Origin: Eubacteriales bacterium | GTDB lineage: Bacteria; Bacillota; Clostridia; Oscillospirales; CAG-382 | Direction: 5' to 3' | Assembly: GCA_028701715.1 (NCBI GenBank) | Contig: JAQVQF010000141.1 | Span: forward strand, 1 to 5,994 | Length of the DNA stretch: 5,994 bases | Shown here: piece by piece, positions 1 to 4,588 of the stretch | Layout: each line of letters opens with the position of its first letter | Numbering within the stretch: the stretch's first letter is position 1 | Program-made: the position numbers and the translations under genes | The notes under the pieces: model-generated | Told to the model about the DNA's origin: nothing | What the model saw: the letters and a program-made list of their open reading frames with translations, nothing else | Database searches by the model: none

Positions 1-1
1 A

Positions 2-622
2 TATTACGGAGGAAAGGAAAGCTTTCTTAATCTTGCACAGAATATCGAGGGTAAGGCCGAGGAAATCGATCTCTTAAAGGTTGGCGACAGATATTCCATA
101 AACGTAATCAGCTTCGGCTTTGACAGCGTGGTGGCAAAGACCATATCCAAGGTAAAGCGTAAAATAATTATCGGCGGCAGGAATTCGTACGCCACCGGTA
201 TCGTCCGCGGGCTTTTCCGCGGAATGCATAACAAATGCGTGGTGAATGTTGACGGAGAGACCCTCAACGGCAAGGATATGCTGCTTTGTACCGTCGCCAA
301 CGGCAGCCATGTCGGCGGATCCTTCAAATGCGCTCCGCGTGCGAAAAACAACGACGGATTTATTGAAATATGCCTGGTCAAGCCCGTGTCGGTATTTAAA
401 TTTATTAAGCTCATTAATAAATATAAGGAAGGCAAGCACCTTGATGATCCGCATTTCAAAGGTATGCTGACCTACCGGCAGGGAAAAAGGGTAAGCTGCG
501 AGACTACGGATAAAAGCTTCTGTATTTCCGTGGACGGCGAGGTTATAGATATAGAAAAATTTATAATAGATATAGTGCCGAAGGCGTTGAAATTCGTGGT
601 ACCGAAAGCCGTTGCTGATTGA
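2..622 (+). CDS. Diacylglycerol/lipid kinase family protein (YegS/BmrU type), 3' part only
   Basis: This frame is open from base 2 and ends at TGA 620-622, giving the last 206 residues of a protein whose start lies outside the window. The family phosphorylates diacylglycerol or related lipids with ATP at the inner membrane face. Visible family signatures, in fragment numbering, are INVISFGFDS near 33-42 (the usual N-x-x-x-G-F-D-A block), ANGSHVGGSFKCAPRAKNNDG at about 99-119 (usual GNG..GGG...P.A...DG), and VDGE at 177-180 near the C-terminus. The nucleotide-binding GTGN(D) motif would lie just upstream of the window. Full-length members have about 300 residues, so roughly 100 are missing. 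The GTG at 128 is an internal valine codon, not a start, because family-like sequence continues upstream of it. The downstream neighbours are convergent, so this gene belongs to a separate transcription unit. The lipid substrate cannot be read from the fragment. Confidence 0.87.
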   Translation, partial: YYGGKESFLNLAQNIEGKAEEIDLLKVGDRYSINVISFGFDSVVAKTISKVKRKIIIGGRNSYATGIVRGLFRGMHNKCVVNVDGETLNGKDMLLCTVANGSHVGGSFKCAPRAKNNDGFIEICLVKPVSVFKFIKLINKYKEGKHLDDPHFKGMLTYRQGKRVSCETTDKSFCISVDGEVIDIEKFIIDIVPKALKFVVPKAVAD

Positions 623-653
623 TGTTAAATTTAATATGAATATTTATCAGAAA

Positions 654-677
654 ACCGCGGAGCGATTGCCCCGCGGT
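654..677. terminator. Probable bidirectional terminator between convergent genes
   Basis: ACCGCGG (654-660) pairs perfectly with CCGCGGT (671-677). Inside the loop, G662-C669 and C663-G668 can add two pairs after an A-C mismatch, leaving a GATT tetraloop. Plus-strand transcripts of the lipid kinase then meet ATTTTTATTATTT from 681. Minus-strand transcripts of the kinase operon meet TTTTCTG. The U tracts are short on both sides, so strength is uncertain, but placement 31 bases after one stop codon and 10 after the other fits a shared terminator. Confidence 0.72.
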
Positions 678-687
678 ATGATTTTTA

Positions 688-1518
688 TTATTTCAATCTG
701 TCAATAAGATAAGGTATCGCGCTTTCAAAGTTAACTCCGTACCAACGGCGGTCGGAATCGGCAAGGGTCAGCGCTATACATTCCACCGTATAATCGACTG
801 AGATTTTCAATGATTCGTCAAGACCCTTGTTGTTCATCAAGGCGCCGAGCAGAGCCGAGGCGAAAACGTCGCCCGTGCCGTGGAAGCTGACGGGTATCCT
901 TTCGCGGAAGTAGCTGAAATACCTGCCTGTCGGCGAATCGTAGGACATAACGCCTATCTTCCCTTCCTCAAAGGAAACACCCGTGAGCACGGAAACCTTG
1001 GCGCCCAGCCCGCACAGCTTTTTAAGCATATCCCTGATATATGCCTCGTCATAGCTTTCGATATAAGGCGTATGGAGCATAAACGACGCTTCGGTGAGGT
1101 TGGGCACTATTATGTCCGCTTTCCCGCACAACGCCGCCATTTTGTCCGCGAATTCCTGCGTGAAGCCCTTATATAGCACGCCGTTGTCGGCCATCACGGG
1201 GTCAACAAGGATAAGGGTTTGCTTTGATTTAAAGGTATCGAATATCTCAGAGGTTATTCCAAGCTGCTTTTCGCTGCCGAGATAACCGGTATATATCGCC
1301 GAAAAATCCATATTTTCCTTCTTCCAATGATCAGCGACAGGCATAATATCGTCGGTGAGATCGCGGAAGGTGAAGCCCGAAAACGCCGTATGTGTCGAAA
1401 GCACGGCGGTGGGTATAACGGCGGCCTCCACACCCATGGTGGAAATTATGGGCAGCGCCACGGTGAGCGAGCACTTCCCTACGCAGGATATGTCCTGTAT
1501 CGTAACAATTCTTTTCAT
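688..1518 (-). CDS. pdxY: Pyridoxamine/pyridoxal kinase (PdxY-like)
   Basis: This 276-residue cytoplasmic enzyme of the ribokinase superfamily should phosphorylate pyridoxal, pyridoxamine or pyridoxine with ATP in the B6 salvage pathway that yields PLP. The N-terminus has the clostridial pyridoxamine-kinase block QDISCVGKCSLT (8-19) followed by PTAVLSTHT (36-44). DPVMADNG (106-113) is the usual PLP-kinase motif, VPNLTEA (138-144) is the conserved NxTE segment, and GTGD (214-217) carries the expected catalytic base D217 and anion hole. Length matches the family (about 280). The ATG at 1516-1518 has an AAGGAA-type ribosome binding site about nine bases upstream. It is the last gene of a minus-strand operon, 26 bases after the DUF362 gene. 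The symbol is by family resemblance; preference among B6 vitamers, or a side activity on hydroxymethylpyrimidine, cannot be decided from sequence. Confidence 0.9.
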   Translation of the reverse strand: MKRIVTIQDISCVGKCSLTVALPIISTMGVEAAVIPTAVLSTHTAFSGFTFRDLTDDIMPVADHWKKENMDFSAIYTGYLGSEKQLGITSEIFDTFKSKQTLILVDPVMADNGVLYKGFTQEFADKMAALCGKADIIVPNLTEASFMLHTPYIESYDEAYIRDMLKKLCGLGAKVSVLTGVSFEEGKIGVMSYDSPTGRYFSYFRERIPVSFHGTGDVFASALLGALMNNKGLDESLKISVDYTVECIALTLADSDRRWYGVNFESAIPYLIDRLK

Positions 1519-1527
1519 CTTGAAAAT

Positions 1528-1533
1528 TCCTTT
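1528..1533 (-). promoter_or_regulatory. Ribosome binding site of the pyridoxamine kinase gene
   Basis: On the minus strand AAAGGA (within AAGAAAGGAATT) sits about nine bases before the ATG at 1518, inside the 26-base gap after the DUF362 stop codon. It supports this start and co-transcription without a separate promoter; no -35/-10 pair fits in the gap. Confidence 0.65.
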
Positions 1534-1544
1534 CTTATCTTTGA

Positions 1545-2702
1545 CTATTTACTTACGCCGCCCAGCACCCTCGCTATAAGGGTACGTTTGACCTTCATCG
1601 CCCCTTTTGGGCAGAATTCCTGACAGCAGAAGCAGGCTATACATTTTGACCGGTCTATGACCGGCTTTTTATTTACCATGATAATAGCTTTGGCGGGGCA
1701 TACACGGAAACACTCTCCGCACCCCACGCATTCGCTCTTTTTAAGCGTGGGTTCGGATTTCAACGCCCGGGCTACGACTCTGCCGGTGAGCTTCCCCAAA
1801 ACCGTCTTTGAATTGCTCTTGAACAGCAAGGAACGGTTGGAGGTTACTATTTTATAATCGGGTATGATAAAGCTTTTATAATCGCCGTAAATATCCAGCA
1901 TTTCGCATTTTTCAGGTATATAACCGCGTTCGTATGCTTCCTGTAAAGTTAATATGTCCTCTTTTTCAAAGCCTATTAGCTTGGCGCATAGAAGGTCGAG
2001 CTTATGCTGCGAACGCGACGCTATGACCGCGCCTATATGCCGCGGCGTCCCGGCGGTCGGCCCGTTGCCCTCCATGCCCTCGACCGCGTCGCATATCGTA
2101 AGCACCGGTTTAAAATAGTCGTTGAGGTCGATTATCATCCCGGCGAAATCCTTTGGGTTGGGATATTTATAATGGTATTCGGGCTTTATTATGCCCGGAA
2201 CAACTCCGAACATATTCTTCGCTCCGGCGGACATGCCCATCATTCCGTGGGATTTCAGCTTGCAGAAATCTATTATACAATCCGCGTCGTCGAGATACGA
2301 GGTATAAAAAAAGCTCTTCGCCACCCTTGCGCCGGGAAAAGACGCCGCCGACTGAGAAAAATTCTGATTGAGCCGCGCGCCGTGCTTTTCGACCTCTCTT
2401 ACACCCGCTATAGAATATATGCGGTTGACATATACGGAATTGTAGATGCCCCCCGGCGAATCGCCCACTACCACGTCGGCGCCTTTTTCGGCAATCATAT
2501 CGACCAGCGCGCAGAGCATCGCCGGATGAGTGGTGGCGGCTTTTTCGGGCTTTATCCCGGCAACAAGATTGGTTTTTATAACAACCCTTGTGCCTTTTTT
2601 TATAAAGTCGATTCCGCCGGTATTCGATACGGCTTCCTCAAGGGAAGCGCGGCATTCGGCGCTGTCGTAGCTGCGGCAGCCGATTATGGCGACATCTGAC
2701 AT
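1545..2702 (-). CDS. DUF362 domain protein with C-terminal 2x[4Fe-4S] ferredoxin domain
   Basis: This 385-residue protein has a DUF362 domain over about residues 1-300 and a dicluster ferredoxin domain at the C-terminus. Family-like blocks in the first part are VVIKTNLV (40-47), TTHPAM (57-62), VVVGDSPGG (77-85), KLKSHGMMGMSAGAKNMFG (148-166) and CDAVEGMEGNGPTAG (204-218). The ferredoxin motifs are C325, C328, C331 and C335-P, then C354, C357, C360 and C364-P, both complete, so two [4Fe-4S] clusters are expected. No signal peptide or membrane segment is seen, so it is probably cytoplasmic. The biochemical role of DUF362 is not established; the Fe-S domain points to electron transfer to or from the DUF362 part. 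The gene starts 13 bases after the DUF4434 gene and precedes the B6 kinase gene in one operon. The ATG at 2700-2702 is supported by a good ribosome binding site. Confidence 0.9.
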   Translation of the reverse strand: MSDVAIIGCRSYDSAECRASLEEAVSNTGGIDFIKKGTRVVIKTNLVAGIKPEKAATTHPAMLCALVDMIAEKGADVVVGDSPGGIYNSVYVNRIYSIAGVREVEKHGARLNQNFSQSAASFPGARVAKSFFYTSYLDDADCIIDFCKLKSHGMMGMSAGAKNMFGVVPGIIKPEYHYKYPNPKDFAGMIIDLNDYFKPVLTICDAVEGMEGNGPTAGTPRHIGAVIASRSQHKLDLLCAKLIGFEKEDILTLQEAYERGYIPEKCEMLDIYGDYKSFIIPDYKIVTSNRSLLFKSNSKTVLGKLTGRVVARALKSEPTLKKSECVGCGECFRVCPAKAIIMVNKKPVIDRSKCIACFCCQEFCPKGAMKVKRTLIARVLGGVSK

Positions 2703-2710
2703 TTGAATAC

Positions 2711-2716
2711 TTCCTT
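2711..2716 (-). promoter_or_regulatory. Ribosome binding site of the DUF362 gene, touching the upstream stop codon
   Basis: AAGGAA on the minus strand lies eight bases before the DUF362 ATG and shares one base with the TAA stop (2716-2718) of the DUF4434 gene. This arrangement suggests translational coupling between the two genes. Confidence 0.7.
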
Positions 2717-3672
2717 TAATCGTATTTATCCCCGAACAAATATTTCAAATACTGCTCATGATAGGTGTTTGATTTTACACCGTCGAGATAATAATGCGAA
2801 TAAGAGAAGGTTATAAGCTTTTCGGAATATTCAGCTGCCATTTCCATCTGCTTTATTACTCTGTCAAGCTCCGCCGCGCCCTCGCCCGCCTTGCCGCTGA
2901 AGTTTTCGACATTTATCCAAAACTTTACGTAAGGCTTGGTATCGGCGGCTTTTTTCATTTCCGAAACATGCTTTTCGATAAAGTCTATCGGGAATTGGCT
3001 AGCTCCGACCGAATCCTGCGAACAGAAAATATCCCCGGGTCTGAATTCGGTGAGGTTAAAGAAGCTTTTCCACATTGCGCCCGTTTCCTCCGGGGTTTTA
3101 TTGAGGTAGCCGCTTATAAAGGGCGACATAAGCACAGGCAGAGACGGGTCAAGGGCGGTGAAATGGAAAAGGGCTTTGTTCATCATCTTAGCCCACCATT
3201 TTTCATCGCCGTTGGTGTCGTTATACATTTCCCACACCCAGTACCAGCCGTGAAAAGCGTTGGGATATTTATCTTTGTATTCGGTATAAATTTCATCTGC
3301 CATGGCGTTGTTGGCGTCAACCTGCGCGTTAATCCAGTCGTCCTTGCGGAACGCTCCGCCCCACCATTCGTCGGCGAAATTCAGACCGACGAAAACCTTG
3401 ACGCCCTTCTTTTCCGCCGCTTTCAGCGCATTGGGAAGATAACCGTTTCTAATCGTCATCTTTTCTGCCGCGTGGGAAGCGGCGTATTTGCTGTCATAAC
3501 CGACATATGAAAACCTACCGCTGGGCGTTTCGGCTATCCACTGAAGGATCATTATATCGATTCCCGCTTCCAGCAGCCTGTCGTAATGCTCCTCCCACTG
3601 CGCTTCATTCCATTTATCCACCAGCGCGGGCTGAACGAAGGTACCTTCGAAATGCGGCTTTTTAATTTCCAT
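2716..3672 (-). CDS. DUF4434-type protein, putative TIM-barrel glycoside-hydrolase-like enzyme
   Basis: This 318-residue protein begins with GTFVQPALVDKW (10-21), then AGIDIMILQW (36-45), which resembles the start of DUF4434 proteins (a predicted TIM barrel related to glycoside hydrolases). Later barrel-strand-like blocks are VKVFVGLNFADEWW (91-104), GWYWVWEMYND (142-152), PVLMSPFISGY (179-189), DIFCSQDSVG (214-223), KFWINVENFSG (250-260) and FSYSHYYL (289-296). E148 and E256 lie at positions reminiscent of the acid/base and nucleophile on strands 4 and 7 of clan-A glycosidases; that assignment is inference. There is no signal peptide, so any substrate would be intracellular. The start at ATG 3670-3672 is chosen because AAGGAG lies six bases upstream. 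A longer frame reaching 3765 would run through the promoter and lacks family similarity. It is the first gene of the three-gene minus-strand operon. Substrate unknown. Confidence 0.8.
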   Translation of the reverse strand: MEIKKPHFEGTFVQPALVDKWNEAQWEEHYDRLLEAGIDIMILQWIAETPSGRFSYVGYDSKYAASHAAEKMTIRNGYLPNALKAAEKKGVKVFVGLNFADEWWGGAFRKDDWINAQVDANNAMADEIYTEYKDKYPNAFHGWYWVWEMYNDTNGDEKWWAKMMNKALFHFTALDPSLPVLMSPFISGYLNKTPEETGAMWKSFFNLTEFRPGDIFCSQDSVGASQFPIDFIEKHVSEMKKAADTKPYVKFWINVENFSGKAGEGAAELDRVIKQMEMAAEYSEKLITFSYSHYYLDGVKSNTYHEQYLKYLFGDKYD

Positions 3673-3678
3673 ATTTTT

Positions 3679-3684
3679 CTCCTT
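3679..3684 (-). promoter_or_regulatory. Ribosome binding site fixing the DUF4434 gene start
   Basis: The minus strand reads AAGGAG, six bases before ATG 3670-3672. It decides the start against the in-frame ATG 31 codons upstream, which lies upstream of the promoter's predicted transcription start. Confidence 0.8.
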
Positions 3685-3702
3685 ATATAATGCTTTGCTG
3701 TA

Positions 3703-3731
3703 ATTATATGATAAATCCATACAAATGTCAA
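3703..3731 (-). promoter_or_regulatory. Consensus sigma-A promoter of the DUF4434-DUF362-pdxY operon
   Basis: Read on the minus strand, TTGACA (3731-3726) and TATAAT (3708-3703) are separated by 17 bases, an exact match to the sigma-A consensus. Transcription would begin near 3696, giving a leader of about 24 bases that contains the ribosome binding site. The exact start is an estimate. Confidence 0.85.
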
Positions 3732-3747
3732 TATTTATCAAATTATA

Positions 3748-3796
3748 CGCGTAAACGCTTGACAAATAGCTTTATCGATGCTATAATGCGCGTAAA
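3748..3796. repeat. Direct repeat CGCGTAAA x2, candidate operator pair
   Basis: CGCGTAAA occurs at 3748-3755 and again at 3789-3796, 41 bases apart (about four helical turns). The first copy lies between the two divergent -35 boxes and is part of the near-palindrome GCGTAAACGC (3749-3758) that abuts the plus-strand -35 box. The second copy covers the expected transcription start of the regulator gene. The position is what one would expect for binding sites of the adjacent IclR protein, but the assignment is inference and eight-base repeats can arise by chance. Confidence 0.4.
3759..3787 (+). promoter_or_regulatory. Consensus sigma-A promoter of the iclR-type regulator and QueG-like gene
   Basis: TTGACA (3759-3764) and TATAAT (3782-3787) are separated by 17 bases, an exact consensus match. 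The expected transcription start is near 3794, leaving a leader of about 47 bases. A promoter this strong in front of a regulator gene usually implies repression, which fits the candidate operators around it. Confidence 0.88.
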
Positions 3797-3827
3797 ACCA
3801 TCATTGATATAGTTATATTCATCATTA

Positions 3828-3833
3828 TTGGAG
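3828..3833 (+). promoter_or_regulatory. Ribosome binding site of the IclR-family gene
   Basis: TTGGAG lies seven bases before ATG 3841. It is weaker than the AAGGAG-type sites of the neighbouring genes, which may keep regulator levels low despite the strong promoter (inference). Confidence 0.6.
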
Positions 3834-3840
3834 TTGTGCT

Positions 3841-4569
3841 ATGATTAAATCGTTACACAAAGCGTTTGACCTTTTGGAATACCTTTCGTCCGCAGGCGAC
3901 AGAGCCGTACCGCTTTCGGAGCTGGCGAGCGCTATAGGCGAAAAAACCACCACCTGCGCTAATATTCTAAAGACCATGACCGAACGCGGTTATGCCGCGC
4001 GTGCGAACACACGCGGTTACAGGTTAGGCGGAGCGGCATACAGGCTCGCCGGGCGCGAATCTCCGGAGGATGAAGGGCTTATAAATGCCGCCGTGGAACC
4101 CATGCGCATTCTTTCAAAGCAGCTTGATGTATCAACGGTACTTGCCGTATTGCGGGACGGAAAAAAACGGGTGCTTGTTTCAGAATCGGGCGAAGGCATA
4201 ATTCAGGTCGGGAAATCCTACCTCGCCGACGATCGGCTGCTCACCACCCCTACAGGGATAGTGCTTATTGCTTCCGAATCCGACGCTTTTATCAAAAAGC
4301 TTGCGGAACGCGGACTGCCTGATTTCTACGTGTCGGCGGAGGATTTATTTGCCCGCGTGGATAAGGTACGTAAAAACGGTGAGATAGAGCTCAACGCTTA
4401 TAACGAAGTGTCCGACGCCGCCGTAGGGGTTTATAAAAACAAAAAGCTTACCGCGTCTCTCGGTGCATACTTCCCCGCTTACCGTCACACGGAGGAATTC
4501 CGCGTACAATTATTAAAAGGTCTGCGTGACGCGGCTTATAAAATCGAACATAATTTATTAAGCATATAA
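3841..4569 (+). CDS. IclR-family transcriptional regulator
   Basis: This 242-residue cytoplasmic DNA-binding protein has the IclR two-domain plan. Residues 1-65 form a winged helix-turn-helix: SLHKAFDLLEYL (4-15), the HTH region PLSELASAIGEKTTTCANILKTM (24-46, recognition helix about 36-46), then GYRLG (59-63) in the wing. Residues about 75-240 are the effector-binding domain, with STVLAVLRDGK (98-108), LLTTPTGIVLIAS (133-145; the usual L-x-x-TA-x-GK-x-x-LA block, here with P for A and I for K) and the C-terminal DAAVGVYKN...ASLGAYFP segment (192-212). Length is normal (about 250). Members bind small metabolites and act as repressors or activators. The gene is divergent from the DUF4434 operon and 19 bases upstream of the QueG-like gene, so it probably regulates both units and itself. 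The ligand is unknown. Confidence 0.9.
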   Translation: MIKSLHKAFDLLEYLSSAGDRAVPLSELASAIGEKTTTCANILKTMTERGYAARANTRGYRLGGAAYRLAGRESPEDEGLINAAVEPMRILSKQLDVSTVLAVLRDGKKRVLVSESGEGIIQVGKSYLADDRLLTTPTGIVLIASESDAFIKKLAERGLPDFYVSAEDLFARVDKVRKNGEIELNAYNEVSDAAVGVYKNKKLTASLGAYFPAYRHTEEFRVQLLKGLRDAAYKIEHNLLSI

Positions 4570-4575
4570 ATCAAT

Positions 4576-4583
4576 AAGGAAGG
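4576..4583 (+). promoter_or_regulatory. Ribosome binding site of the QueG-like gene
   Basis: AAGGAAGG lies five bases before ATG 4589, inside the 19-base gap after the regulator's TAA. It supports the chosen start and co-transcription with the regulator. Confidence 0.75.
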
Positions 4584-4588
4584 TAAAT

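Noticed and set aside
128..622. A separate 164-residue gene starting at GTG 128
   Set aside because: The same frame is open to the left edge and encodes family-like sequence (VISFGFDS) immediately upstream, so 128 is an internal valine codon of the lipid kinase.
2004..2699. A 231-codon plus-strand open frame opposite the DUF362 gene
   Set aside because: It is antisense to a well-recognised gene with intact Fe-S motifs. Its translation is rich in Arg, Tyr and His with no recognisable domain, typical of an antisense shadow.
2794..3510. A 238-codon plus-strand open frame opposite the DUF4434 gene
   Set aside because: It is antisense to the DUF4434 coding region, has no convincing ribosome binding site and shows no family features.
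3673..3765. A 31-codon N-terminal extension of the DUF4434 gene starting at ATG 3765
   Set aside because: The added codons lie across the minus-strand promoter (-35 at 3731-3726, -10 at 3708-3703), upstream of the expected transcript start. They have no ribosome binding site or family similarity, whereas ATG 3672 has AAGGAG at ideal spacing.
3673..3840. A riboswitch or small RNA gene in the divergent intergenic region
   Set aside because: The region is AT-rich, taken up by two promoters and short leaders (about 24 and 47 bases), with no stable multi-stem structure or terminator hairpin that I can see.
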